A stretch of 64,000 nt of DNA, from contig CAZQSZ010000008.1 in the NCBI GenBank assembly GCA_964596345.1, positions 186,001-250,000 of the forward strand, given 5' to 3'. Position numbers and translations under genes: made by a program. This document shows, one piece after another, positions 35,401-42,812 of this stretch. Origin of the DNA: CADEDV01 sp964596345. Lineage in GTDB: Bacteria; Bacteroidota; Bacteroidia; Chitinophagales; Chitinophagaceae. How positions within the stretch are numbered: position 1 is the first letter of the stretch; each line of letters opens with the position of its first letter. Under the pieces are notes generated by a model. It did no database searches, was not told the origin of the DNA, and worked only from the letters and a program-made list of their open reading frames with translations.

Positions 35401-36859
35401 CACCCCCGATACTCAGGCTCTTATCTTTGGAGCCTGTGAAATTATCCCTTACATAACCCATATCATTCCTGTAAGCCCTGATACTACCTCCTGTCCCTTC
35501 TCCCTGAATAGAAAAAACATCATAGGAATATTGAGGTGCAGAAATAATAGGCGTTTTAGCAGTTACCTCGTTATCATTAAAGCGGGTGAAATCCATAACT
35601 GCAGCCCGGTTATTCACTGCATTTTGATAATACAGATAACCCACCATAGGTTTTCTTTGCAACGTATCATATTTCGTGATTTCGGCTTTTTGGGAATACA
35701 CTTCTATTTCTCCCGATCCATATACTCCAAAAATGCCACCGCCTACCTGGAAATGCCCGGCCCAGGCTTCATTAGTAACCACGGCCCGCATAGAAGGAAT
35801 ATAACTCGGTTTGGCAAAACTGATAGAGGAGGATAAACGAAAACTATTTGTAGACGAGTATGACTTTTTACTATACCCCATATAAGATCCGTCATTATCA
35901 AAATATACTTTATAAACATCCTGGTTCCTGTTAAAACTGATCTGATCTGTTATTTGCAAAGCCTTGATCCCGTTTCTTGAATTATAACTCGTGGATAAAG
36001 ACAACCCGTTTGAAATACTTTTGTTCCTGGCAAAATAAGATCCGGTTAATGAAACACTGGGAGATAGGGTTAGCCCATATCGTGAACTCAGGTTTGCTCC
36101 TGCAGATGCACCTATTTTAAGTTGAAGAGAAGTATCTGCACTTTTTTCAGAAAGTACTTTGGCTGGAAGCTTAACAGCTGCCCCTCCTTTAATACCAAAA
36201 TCAACAGCAGGCCCCAAATAATTATTGTAGGATATCCCCAGGCTGGCTCCCACAGAAACCGAAAGCCAGTCGGGCATTTCCTTGATACCCGCAATCTCAA
36301 GATCTCCCGCTACATTAAAACCCCAGGTTTTATTGGGTTTCATCCGCTGTATTTGCGTCAGTGTATCTTCCCCGTTAAAATCATCCGGCACCCCCCTCAT
36401 ATTCCGGTTCACATTCCCGGGGTTGATATTCCAGCCCAATCCAACCCAGCTGGCTTCCTGTTCCATTCCAATATTGCCGTCGTAAAATATATTGACCGGG
36501 TAGCCACCTACATCCAGCAACGGAATATTATAACTGAAATCACCGGTAAACAAATTCACCATATTATCAGTACCGGCTGGTTTGAAAGAAGACATCTCCG
36601 GCTGACTGGGACCATCAATATCCGCCTTATCGGTAGTAATTAGTTTTACTTTCTTCACCGGGGTCGCTGTTATTGCAGGCTCTGCTCTAACTCTTTCTCG
36701 TAACCGGTCAATGGCTGGCAATCCCGGAGAAAAGACCCGGTGCCTGGTTAAATGATAATTCCCTGATGCAGAAGAAGGAATAACAATACTCAGGTAAAAA
36801 ATGAAAACAAACGTAAAAGCTACTTGCTTCTGGTACCTGGATGCTAACAATTGGATCAT
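29405..36859 (-). CDS. Giant SpvB/TcB-like and YD-repeat exported protein without toxin tail
   Basis: A 2484-residue protein. The signal peptide is at about 10-32 (FTFVFIFYLSIVIPSSAS). Residues about 88-150 open with NLFTGDFSYNIPLLDVGGYP, ASWVGLGWNINPGNVNRN and RGVPDDFNGED, which resembles the start of SpvB/TcdB-type cocoon proteins. A long beta-rich body follows. Two carbohydrate-binding/jelly-roll-like modules are seen at about 1720-1890 (NLVTNGDFSLGNTGF, FAIDDVFFG) and about 2310-2425 (FSAWVKDNCSS, IEGWQRYEGYF, PIYFDDIRIHPF). The last 60 residues are YD repeats (SYVYDPVNLRLKAELD, SYYEYDEEGTLIRTKIE) and then stop, with no core DPxG motif and no toxin domain. Inferred: a shell or carrier partner for the toxin-bearing Rhs protein. 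Confidence 0.87.
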   Translation of the reverse strand: MIQLLASRYQKQVAFTFVFIFYLSIVIPSSASGNYHLTRHRVFSPGLPAIDRLRERVRAEPAITATPVKKVKLITTDKADIDGPSQPEMSSFKPAGTDNMVNLFTGDFSYNIPLLDVGGYPVNIFYDGNIGMEQEASWVGLGWNINPGNVNRNMRGVPDDFNGEDTLTQIQRMKPNKTWGFNVAGDLEIAGIKEMPDWLSVSVGASLGISYNNYLGPAVDFGIKGGAAVKLPAKVLSEKSADTSLQLKIGASAGANLSSRYGLTLSPSVSLTGSYFARNKSISNGLSLSTSYNSRNGIKALQITDQISFNRNQDVYKVYFDNDGSYMGYSKKSYSSTNSFRLSSSISFAKPSYIPSMRAVVTNEAWAGHFQVGGGIFGVYGSGEIEVYSQKAEITKYDTLQRKPMVGYLYYQNAVNNRAAVMDFTRFNDNEVTAKTPIISAPQYSYDVFSIQGEGTGGSIRAYRNDMGYVRDNFTGSKDKSLSIGGDIGIPGHYGANVNIVKTPSTIGEWANGNKLRNVTGFSSAAGDKENVYLRSPGESSVLNPNQFDSIGGTDMVRFKLGGTGTFPTIEPVLERFTSSGSFIGETSIQKSMGTTDRKKRTQVVSFLTAEEASKAGLDTMIKSYDATTFLDANYKLKYDSISRVSEYRKKHHISQVNVTEADGKRYVYGIPVYNVVQKDLSFTVGASTETSKDLVTFSQQEATANSPQVQDGASKDGFVQITQTPAFAHSYLLSGLLSPDYVDVNGDGITEDDLGGAVKFNYTRIKQGGQWANHKWRTPLSSGFLANFNQGNRSETKDDKGIISYGERESWYLQSIESKTMIAFFTLEDRTDGKGATTEYNGVNAADNSSKRLKKIDLYSKADLKKNGLVNAKPIKTVNFGYSYTLCQGTPDNLSGSGKLTLDSIWFSYNGQVRANKNKYAFSYGSAAGENPVYAFSSADRWGTYKPDTANPSGLRNSLYPYSLQDKSNHPIDQNASAWALKKVLLPSGGQIEVTYESDDYAYVQNKRASAMMEIAGFGNTSGTILNTLYQNQGGGTITENDYVFIKVPSPCSTPVDVYNKYLKGQSQLAFKLAVMMPKGIEEYIPSYATVADYGVYNSSIIWVRLNKVNNEIGPLSLTAIEYLREQLPGQAFKGADMSGGSLLDAFGVLLDMFVNLGSQLKDPVTVLRQGTLTEVPKAKTALVNKSFVRLNDPDGFKYGGGSRVKSVVLKDNWKEMNQNQLYTSVYGQEYDYTTKEIFNGVERVISSGVASYEPSIGGEENPFQTIVQVANKLPLGPTSYGAIEMPVLDAFFPSPVVGYSKVTVRSIKKNPDPAKKSRSGIGKQVTEFYTAKDFPVYYNHTSIDPGSDKQDHRSSLLAFFYKYAFDSRALSQGFIVATNDMHGKIKSQSSYPENDSMTRINFTQNFYRNTGVNGLNEKFDFAHQSLGGEVKQGNMGIDIELMTDTREFSVKGSSLEVQAQVDLFPVLLPIWLPFIWPVAGNSENTYRAVTTTKLISYHGVLDSVVVIDKGSQVSTKNLVYDAETGSVIVNRTNNEFDKPIYSVSYPAYWAYSGMGLAYKNIDAVYSSVSFNDGRIVSGNVPTSIFESGDELYIMDVGSSAGCDPATVSSTSDRIVWVLDLNKNTGSLTNTNPDYVFLDKKGKLYSRTGVKFRIIRSGKRNVVGAPVASVTLMTNPIDPVTHKLVYNTNSNVINASAIEYKEKWQTDNDVFYKYALTTPSGGINLVTNGDFSLGNTGFTSGYTYYPTQHQGGNEGKYHIINNPHNWNLDFTTCPDHTSGTGNMMVVNGSLTQYTTVWQQTITVEPNTNYVFRVWASTVYPSNPAYLQMNVNSEMIGQNLQLTSTTCTWVQFIRTWNSGSNTSATLTLKTLSTTSTGNDFAIDDVFFGKDDCTGLVEVVNCTGYLEKNINPYRKGLLGTFRGYRNMVFYGDRTETNPTAATNLPQNGFLSGFSTFWNFNASNNLVPDVASTKWIWNTQATRYNSKGLELETKDALGIYTSAQYGFNKTTPVAIASNSRNFEMFYEGFEDVTYDETLSAAASNLCAKKHTDWNGLSNSQFAETQVTGIAAHSGNKMLQVNNNASTSINFPVGEYDDGNYPVATGGSGNVESLTGAYGGNITYSSPSAATIFWPSGTYSSSSVTGGLFWNLLPFRTTQSTSVYYSYYTNTEQYFEIKRTGTYIFSALSTNAWVQNVYPNTPMSHPDISSIYITDINGTAYPHEVVGNSVSASGKQKLIKMCLPKGVYKLYLTFYASYSYTCGNSGYPSCNYGGSGQQFFPEDRYNFTEARWPVSLSDAVIFYKNYTPFTTCTYTKPIAATTTMQNPTFSVPVNKKMVFSAWVKDNCSSNGSCPNSNQAYLSFNNGGGQNVTIKPSGPVIEGWQRYEGYFTAPADATQMTIRLDNNTGQPIYFDDIRIHPFNSNMKSYVYDPVNLRLKAELDANNYASYYEYDEEGTLIRTKIETKEGVKTVTESRSAKQKNVRNIQ

Positions 36860-36883
36860 AGGTGAGCAGTTAAATGAGTTTGA

Positions 36884-37957
36884 TTATTTGATGCTGAACC
36901 GTGTATTGTATTTGTTCTTTTGGAGGTCTGCAATTTCCACCTGGTAGGTTTTACCAGGCTCAAACTGGTGATTCAGTTGAATCCGTAGGAAATTATCCCC
37001 ATACAGGATTTTTTGTTTTACCTCCTGCACTTTCCGGCCCTCTGTAGTAAAAATTGTAATCGCCCCTTCATGTTCTTTATCAAAAGAATAATACTTGATA
37101 AGCAGCTCCTTCTGCTCAATAATTCCAGTTCCCGAGTTATCAGAACTATTCTTTAATAGCAAATAACTACTGCCGGGTGCACCAGGATCGGATACGGTCG
37201 GTTTCTCGATCACAAAGGACCATACTTCCGTTTGAGCTGCATAGTTGAATCCGTTTCTTGCTGTAACACGCCACGCATAGGGCTGCCCTGCCTTTAGTGA
37301 TGAAAAAGAAGATGGAAGCGTTTCAAAGGGCCTTGTCAGGCTATGATTGGCATATACAGGTGTATTGTTTAAGATTGCTTCTGTGGGTGACTGACCCGGC
37401 ATTACTTCCGTTATCACCAGGTCATAATTCAAGTCATTGAACATTTCCGCCGGTGCAGGTGGCAACCAGGAAAACTGCGGGTAATTGTTTTGTAGTATAG
37501 CCCTGTCAAAAGGGGTATTCAAAAGTGGGGGTGACAACGGATTGATAGCGACCCGGACACATTCATCACCTAAAGGCTCCTGCTTCTTCAGTTCTTTTTT
37601 GATCACCCTGTAACAGGCTACATAAGAACCCAGAGGTATATAATTCCCATTCAGTTCGGACGACAAAAAATTATACTGTACCGGCTGTACATCCTTAATA
37701 GTAATAACCTTTACCCCTTTACTTAAAATAAAGGTCCGGCTCTCTGCTGATAATACAGTTTGCCCCGTTATCGCATCCTGCAGGTCAAGCAATACAGTTG
37801 TTTCGCTGACTTCCGCAACATTATTAACAACAACAAGATTCCAAAGCTGGTCCTTCTGAACCATGCCTCCTCCGGGTAATTGTACATTAACAACAACCTG
37901 TGCCTTTGCAGCAATTACTAAAAAAACCAGGGCAATAGCAATACTTTTTTTTCTCAT
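36884..37957 (-). CDS. Exported FN3-like protein of the Rhs operon
   Basis: A 357-residue protein if begun at MRKKSIAIALVFLVIAAKAQ, a clean signal peptide; the longer in-frame start at 38059 lies inside the upstream gene and gives a non-signal N terminus. The first part (VVVNVQLPGGGMVQKDQLWN, KVITIKDVQPVQYNF) and the middle (YPQFSWLPP, YDLVITEVMPGQSPTEA, GQPYAWRVTARNGF, EVWSFVIEKP) look like fibronectin type III/Ig folds. The C terminus (TYQVEIADLQKNKYNTRFSI) resembles a small sorting or beta-sandwich domain. The start lies one base after the stop of the barrel gene, so they are coupled. No known family was assigned. Confidence 0.8.
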   Translation of the reverse strand: MRKKSIAIALVFLVIAAKAQVVVNVQLPGGGMVQKDQLWNLVVVNNVAEVSETTVLLDLQDAITGQTVLSAESRTFILSKGVKVITIKDVQPVQYNFLSSELNGNYIPLGSYVACYRVIKKELKKQEPLGDECVRVAINPLSPPLLNTPFDRAILQNNYPQFSWLPPAPAEMFNDLNYDLVITEVMPGQSPTEAILNNTPVYANHSLTRPFETLPSSFSSLKAGQPYAWRVTARNGFNYAAQTEVWSFVIEKPTVSDPGAPGSSYLLLKNSSDNSGTGIIEQKELLIKYYSFDKEHEGAITIFTTEGRKVQEVKQKILYGDNFLRIQLNHQFEPGKTYQVEIADLQKNKYNTRFSIK

Positions 37958-37958
37958 A

Positions 37959-40190
37959 TCAGAAATATTTAATCCATGACACCCTGCCAACTTCCACCGG
38001 GAACAGTGTTTGTTGTATCGTTGGCAGAAATGATTTTTCATATTGTACCTGTAATACACCTAATCGTTTTATCTCTGCCATCAGCTGAGCACCACCACCC
38101 CAGTAATCCGCTCCCCCCTTTATCTTATTGTATTTTATTCCCGCACCGAATCGGAATATCCTCTCTGCAGCATACTCAATATTATTCTCTATACAGTAAA
38201 ATTTTAACTCCTGCTGATCAGTATACATATAACTGGCCTGTAACTGTAGTCGTTTAAAAACTACTGAATGTGATGCCACATAGTTGATCCCGTTATAGTT
38301 GATAAACCCGGAGTCGGTTCCCTTATTTGAATATGAATTATATATTGCCGATGACAGCATTCGCATACCAAAAAGTTTATACGTATGGACCACTGTGCCA
38401 TTCAGGATATAATAAACATTCTCCCTTACCCGGTCCCGATCGATTATATACAATTGAGACCCCGGGTAAAACCCCGCACTCACCGATGGCCATTTAGGTA
38501 CCCGTACTTGCACCTGTGCACTCTTAAAAACAGTACTCGTTTTAAAAGTTTTCTCCGTAAAAGGGTTGACAAAATCATTGCGGCGTAGTGCCATTTGGAT
38601 CACGACTTTATCTTTGGCCAACGCCTGCTCAGCCTTCAGCATCCAGGCTGTTTGATCCGTATTATAACTGAACAGGCTGAATGATTGAAAATGCTCTCCC
38701 GTCTTCCTGAAAAATCCCTTTAGTGTGGTTTTCGTCTCCGGGATCCTTGTTTGTCCTTTAATACTTACTCCCAGGTTGGACTTATCGGAAAACCGGAAAA
38801 GGCTTTCTAATCCTTTATTATCAGCGTACCGCCCCGTAACAGCTACGGTCGTTTTCGCCATCTCCATAGTTATGCCTGTCCATTCATCTTTTTTTATAAT
38901 CGCCTCAACAGAATATCCTGTAACAGGGAAATAATTACGGATGCTATCCGATAATACACCCCCGTAATTCGACTTGCGACCGGTAAACAAAGAAAATAGA
39001 ATTGCTTTCTTATCCTTATCCCCCCAACCGAATCTTCCTATAAACAGGTGCTGGTTAGAAGACTTTGCATTCTTACCAAAAAAATCACGAAACCCATAAT
39101 CAATCTTACCGGCAGCAAACGCTGCATAAATCTTCGGATTATATTCTGCATTCACCCCCGTCAGGGAAATATTATTGACCGTTAATTCAGAATAATTTAA
39201 AACTGAACGCCCCACACCAGCTGTTTTAAGATCCGCCAGTATCTTTCCGAATCCTCTTTTTTTCTCCCCGGCTCCATTCTCTTCAGCCAGTCGGTTCAAC
39301 TCCTGAACAGTTGCCGCTTTAGATAACTTCTTTTTTAAACCTGCAGCAGAACGGGCAATATCATTTTTTATACTGTCAATATAACCCGCAAGCCTGCTTA
39401 TATTATTTTTCAGGGAATCAAGCTCCCGCTTCTCCTTACCGCCAATCGTGCCGGTACCTGTCACCGGCATATCCTTCCCTGAAAAAGTAGCAGTAGAATA
39501 ATTGGAATCACCTGCTTGCCTGAAATACTCCCTTTCTTTTTCTTCGATCATCCGCTGCGACAGCGCATCACTGTTCCATTGTTCTTTGACTGCTTCATAC
39601 TTATTAAGCAATTTCTCAAGGGCCTTTTCAGCAATCTCAAGATCAGGCCTTCGTTGTATTTCTGACAGCACCCTCGTTCCAATTTGTTGTCTTAATAAAT
39701 TTTCATAGGTTTTACTGTCAAATCGCAAACCTCCGTCAAAAAAATTCCGGAAAAAGGGAGAATTACTTTCCCTGACAAGAAAATTAAGCTGCAGCGGATA
39801 GCCATTTTTTAAAACAACTTGGAGAGAGGCCCGCAGGCTATGCTGACGAAAATCTTTCTGATAAAAAGGAGTATCAGCAAAAGATCTGTATAAAAAATCA
39901 TACTGCACACTCCCGTGAACGCTGATCAATCCTGACGGCTTTGATCTGCCTGTTACAGAAATACCCGCAACCTTCCCTGTATAAATTTTAACCTGCAATG
40001 GTTTGCAGATTCCGCTATAAACCCATATCGTATCATTCCGTTTGAAGGTCCTTGGATTGATATCAGCTATCCTGTTCTGATGAACAGAAGCGATTGTATC
40101 ACCATTAGCCGGTGATTGTGCAACCAGCACTGCATGATAAAGCAATGCAGCGATACAACATATTTGCCTGCTGGCAGGTCGCATAAGCAA
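37959..40190 (-). CDS. Outer-membrane beta-barrel-like protein, first gene of the Rhs operon
   Basis: A 743-residue protein with an N-terminal hydrophobic segment (ICCIAALLYHAVLVAQ) that serves as a signal. Residues about 45-170 form a beta-rich domain (LQVKIYTGKVAGISVTGRSK, VQYDFLYRSF, LQVVLKNGYPLQLNFLVRES). Residues about 175-330 hold helices and coiled-coil stretches (EIAEKALEKLLNKYEAVKEQ, LDSLKNNISRLAGYIDSIKN). From about 340 to the end the pattern is of repeated amphipathic beta strands (FLIGRFGWGD-like, YSVEAIIKKDEWTGITMEMA, AGFYPGSQLYIIDRD, ASYMYTDQQELKFYC), consistent with an outer membrane barrel. Inferred: the export or anchoring channel for the giant proteins downstream. No family recognised. 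Confidence 0.8.
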   Translation of the reverse strand: MLMRPASRQICCIAALLYHAVLVAQSPANGDTIASVHQNRIADINPRTFKRNDTIWVYSGICKPLQVKIYTGKVAGISVTGRSKPSGLISVHGSVQYDFLYRSFADTPFYQKDFRQHSLRASLQVVLKNGYPLQLNFLVRESNSPFFRNFFDGGLRFDSKTYENLLRQQIGTRVLSEIQRRPDLEIAEKALEKLLNKYEAVKEQWNSDALSQRMIEEKEREYFRQAGDSNYSTATFSGKDMPVTGTGTIGGKEKRELDSLKNNISRLAGYIDSIKNDIARSAAGLKKKLSKAATVQELNRLAEENGAGEKKRGFGKILADLKTAGVGRSVLNYSELTVNNISLTGVNAEYNPKIYAAFAAGKIDYGFRDFFGKNAKSSNQHLFIGRFGWGDKDKKAILFSLFTGRKSNYGGVLSDSIRNYFPVTGYSVEAIIKKDEWTGITMEMAKTTVAVTGRYADNKGLESLFRFSDKSNLGVSIKGQTRIPETKTTLKGFFRKTGEHFQSFSLFSYNTDQTAWMLKAEQALAKDKVVIQMALRRNDFVNPFTEKTFKTSTVFKSAQVQVRVPKWPSVSAGFYPGSQLYIIDRDRVRENVYYILNGTVVHTYKLFGMRMLSSAIYNSYSNKGTDSGFINYNGINYVASHSVVFKRLQLQASYMYTDQQELKFYCIENNIEYAAERIFRFGAGIKYNKIKGGADYWGGGAQLMAEIKRLGVLQVQYEKSFLPTIQQTLFPVEVGRVSWIKYF

Positions 40191-40741
40191 TTTCTTTGTC
40201 TAGTTCATGTTTTGAAATAAACTGGCAGACATAGGAATATTAGCTGCCCGTAACCCTATTTGTTACAGGTCATAAAATCATTTCCTTCAAGGCAAAAAGA
40301 TTCACACCAGATCTTTCAATCTTTCCTTGAATAAATAGATAGCTCTAAAATTTGCTACTAATGAGTAAGAGAAGTGGCTCATTACAAGTTTTCAGCAACG
40401 GATATACAAGTATAATAATAATATTAAATCAATAAAATAAATTATCATGTATTAAGTGTTTTTTCTTAGCATAAAAATGATGCTGTTAACTGATCATTAC
40501 TAGTGTATTAAATTATTTCTCAGTTAAGTCAGCTTTAAGAGAATTAGATTCCTGTATCCGAGAAATACTTGCAACCATTAATTGTATAAAGGGCATAAAC
40601 CATCCCTTTCCGGCACCAACGGCACTCGCTTTTCACCTCTTCTTTTTCTCCCGCTATTCTTGTTGGGCAATTGCATTCACGCATCATGATGAAAGGCGTA
40701 ATGGGAGTAGCCTTACATCAACCCATTTATTGTTTCATTAC

Positions 40742-40758
40742 CGGCCTTTTCAACAAAG
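40742..40758 (+). promoter_or_regulatory. AraC-type operator candidate, distal copy upstream of the SDR gene
   Basis: CGGCCTTTTCAACAAAG. It shares CGGCCnnnnnnACAAAG with the copy at 40765-40781, with a start-to-start distance of 23 bases, about two helical turns. Confidence 0.6.
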
Positions 40759-40764
40759 CAACTT

Positions 40765-40781
40765 CGGCCCTTTAAACAAAG
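40765..40781 (+). promoter_or_regulatory. AraC-type operator candidate, proximal copy upstream of the SDR gene
   Basis: CGGCCCTTTAAACAAAG. It lies 51 bases before the SDR start and 20 bases before the -7-like CAATTTTG, so it overlaps the place where a -33 TTTG would sit, typical of an activator site. Confidence 0.6.
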
Positions 40782-40832
40782 TGTCTGGATAATTTCTTAT
40801 TCAATTTTGTTGCAACAAAAAACAAAAGCAAC

Positions 40833-41894
40833 ATGAAACAAAACAACTACCAGGGAGCTCTGCAACAACCGATCGGTTCAGGCTTCAATGCCGCTTCAAC
40901 CGCCAACGATGTTATAAAAGGAATTGATCTGACTGGTAAAATCGCAATTGTAACCGGGGGCAATACCGGTATCGGGCTGGAAACAACCAAAACACTGGCA
41001 GCCGCAGGTGCCACCGTGATCGTTCCGGCCAGGGATAGCAATAAAGCCCGGATCAATCTCGCCGGTATTGCTAACATTGAATTGGAAACAATGGACCTGA
41101 TGGAACCGGCCTCAATTGATGCTTTCGCACAAAAATTTATAGCCTCCGGCCGGCCCCTGCATATCCTGGTCAACAATGCAGGCATCATGTGGGTGCCCCT
41201 GAGAAGGGACAGCAGGGGCATAGAATCACAACTGGCCACCAATTACCTCGCACAATTCCAGCTTACTGCAAGATTATGGCCTGCTTTGCTCAAAGCAAAC
41301 GGGGCAAGGGTGATCAATCTATCCTCGCAAGGTCATCAGTTTGCCCCCTTCAATTTTGATGATCCCAATTTCCTGAACCGGGAATATGAAACCCTTCAGG
41401 GCTATGGTCAGTCAAAAACAGCTTCCAATTTATTTTCACTGGAGTTGGACATCCGGGGGCAGGCACAGCATATCAGGGCTTATGCAGTGCATCCGGGTTC
41501 CATCGGGGGTACTGAATTAGCAAGAGAAGCACCGGTTGAATTATTTCAGCAAATGGGCTTTTATGATGCCGATGGAAAAATGGTACCAGAAGTAGCTGCT
41601 TCATTGAAAACAATACCACAGGGTGCAGCTACAACGATATGGTGTGCCACGAGCCCGCTGCTGAATACAATTGGAGGTTTGTATTGTGAAGATGCTGACA
41701 TCGCCACACTCGTGGATGAAACGCCGGGATCAATCAATACAGGTGGAGTACGCAGCTATTCACTGGACGAAACCAATGCAAAAAAATTATGGGCCTTAAG
41801 CGAGCAGATGACAGGAGTCTCATTCCCTGTTACTCAATACGCTGCCGGGATACAGGGCTCGATAACAACTTTGGTTAACTTTATAGCATACTAA
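40833..41894 (+). CDS. Short-chain dehydrogenase/reductase
   Basis: A 353-residue SDR, longer than the classical 250 and closest in style to retinol-dehydrogenase/WWOX-like SDRs. Cofactor motif TGGNTGIG near residue 42, NNAG in LVNNAGIMWVP, catalytic Ser in VINLSSQGHQ and YGQSK for the Tyr-x3-Lys pair. Reaction: NAD(P)-dependent oxidation or reduction of an unknown alcohol or carbonyl. The first of a two-gene operon with an AraC regulator whose ATG is two bases after its stop codon. Regulated most likely by that AraC protein through the direct repeats at 40742-40781. Confidence 0.93.
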   Translation: MKQNNYQGALQQPIGSGFNAASTANDVIKGIDLTGKIAIVTGGNTGIGLETTKTLAAAGATVIVPARDSNKARINLAGIANIELETMDLMEPASIDAFAQKFIASGRPLHILVNNAGIMWVPLRRDSRGIESQLATNYLAQFQLTARLWPALLKANGARVINLSSQGHQFAPFNFDDPNFLNREYETLQGYGQSKTASNLFSLELDIRGQAQHIRAYAVHPGSIGGTELAREAPVELFQQMGFYDADGKMVPEVAASLKTIPQGAATTIWCATSPLLNTIGGLYCEDADIATLVDETPGSINTGGVRSYSLDETNAKKLWALSEQMTGVSFPVTQYAAGIQGSITTLVNFIAY

Positions 41895-41896
41895 AA

Positions 41897-42715
41897 ATGG
41901 ATTATACCGCTAAATATATCACCCCCGATATAAAACTTTCCTGTTACGAGGATACATTTTTTAAATCGGATATTTCTTTCGGTCAGCATATGCTGATCTG
42001 GTTCATATCCGGCGAAACAAAGATTGTACAGGCCGAGGGAACATATCTGTTCAAAGCCGGTGATATTTTCCTCATCCCCAGGAACCAGCTGGCCACCATC
42101 ATCAATTATCCCAAAGACGGCCTGCCGCATAAAACAGTGGTGATGCACCTGTCTGAAACAAGACTAAGAAATTTTTATACAGGCATGAACATAAAGCCGG
42201 ATGCTTCCCTGGCACAAAAGATCCGTCACTATCGCCAACATCCTTTGCTCGAAAGTTGTTTGTCTTCCCTGGTTCCCTATTTTGACATGAAAGACATTCC
42301 GGAAAATATCGCTTCACTGAAAATTACAGAAGCCATCAGTATTCTCCGGACGATTGATAACTCCGTCGATAACGTACTGGCTAATTTTGAGGAGCCTGGA
42401 AAAATTGACCTTGTTTCCTACATGGAAAAGAACTTTATGTTCAATATGCCCATGGAAAAATTCGGTTACCTTACCGGCAGAAGTCTCACCACCTTCAAAA
42501 GAGATTTTAAAAAAGCATTCAACACCACACCGCAACGCTGGCTGACGCAAAAACGGTTAGAACGGGCCCACTACCAGTTTGTCGAAAAGAAAATGAAACC
42601 CATTGATGTCTGCTATGAAGTGGGCTTTGAGAACCTGTCTCATTTTTCCTTTGCCTTTAAAAATTTCTTCGGCTACTCCCCCACACAATTACTGGAACAA
42701 ACCAACCGGTCGTAA
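41897..42715 (+). CDS. AraC-family transcriptional regulator
   Basis: A 272-residue regulator. The N-terminal half is a cupin-like sensing domain (GTYLFKAGDIFLIPRNQLAT). The C-terminal half has two helix-turn-helix motifs of the AraC type: MEKFGYLTGRSLTTFKRDFK, then MKPIDVCYEVGFENLSHFSF and FFGYSPTQL. It follows the SDR gene by two bases, so it is probably co-transcribed and autoregulated. Inferred targets are the 17-bp direct repeat pairs before the SDR gene and before the DUF2652 gene. The inducer is unknown. Confidence 0.94.
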   Translation: MDYTAKYITPDIKLSCYEDTFFKSDISFGQHMLIWFISGETKIVQAEGTYLFKAGDIFLIPRNQLATIINYPKDGLPHKTVVMHLSETRLRNFYTGMNIKPDASLAQKIRHYRQHPLLESCLSSLVPYFDMKDIPENIASLKITEAISILRTIDNSVDNVLANFEEPGKIDLVSYMEKNFMFNMPMEKFGYLTGRSLTTFKRDFKKAFNTTPQRWLTQKRLERAHYQFVEKKMKPIDVCYEVGFENLSHFSFAFKNFFGYSPTQLLEQTNRS

Positions 42716-42725
42716 CGCTTACAAC

Positions 42726-42742
42726 TGGCCTTTACAAAAAAA
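42726..42742 (+). promoter_or_regulatory. AraC-type operator candidate, degenerate distal copy upstream of the DUF2652 gene
   Basis: TGGCCTTTACAAAAAAA matches the GGCC and A-rich half of the consensus and lies exactly 23 bases before the better copy at 42749, the same period as the SDR pair. Confidence 0.4.
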
Positions 42743-42748
42743 TAGATC

Positions 42749-42765
42749 CGGCCTGCTGAACAAAG
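42749..42765 (+). promoter_or_regulatory. AraC-type operator candidate, proximal copy upstream of the DUF2652 gene
   Basis: CGGCCTGCTGAACAAAG. It is 47 bases before the ATG at 42813 and 18 bases before a -7-like TATATTTT (42784-42791), the same geometry as at the SDR promoter. The following GTGT (in AACAAAGTGT) is also shared with the SDR proximal site. Confidence 0.55.
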
Positions 42766-42812
42766 TGTAATTGCAGGCGGCTCTATATTTTCACTTCTAA
42801 AAATCAGGGCAC

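Larger units (their letters stand above)
40191..40832 (+). other. Intergenic region between the Rhs operon and the SDR operon
   Basis: This 642-base, AT-rich stretch separates divergent operons. No ORF or RNA gene was recognised. It must carry the promoter of the Rhs operon on the minus strand, but no convincing CAAAnnTA pair was found there. Its right end holds the two 17-bp direct repeats (40742-40781) and a weak -7 (CAATTTTG, 40802-40809) of the SDR gene. Confidence 0.6.

Noticed and set aside
37958..38059. Longer start of the FN3-like gene
   Set aside because: It would overlap the barrel gene by about 100 bases and hide the signal peptide that begins at the internal ATG.
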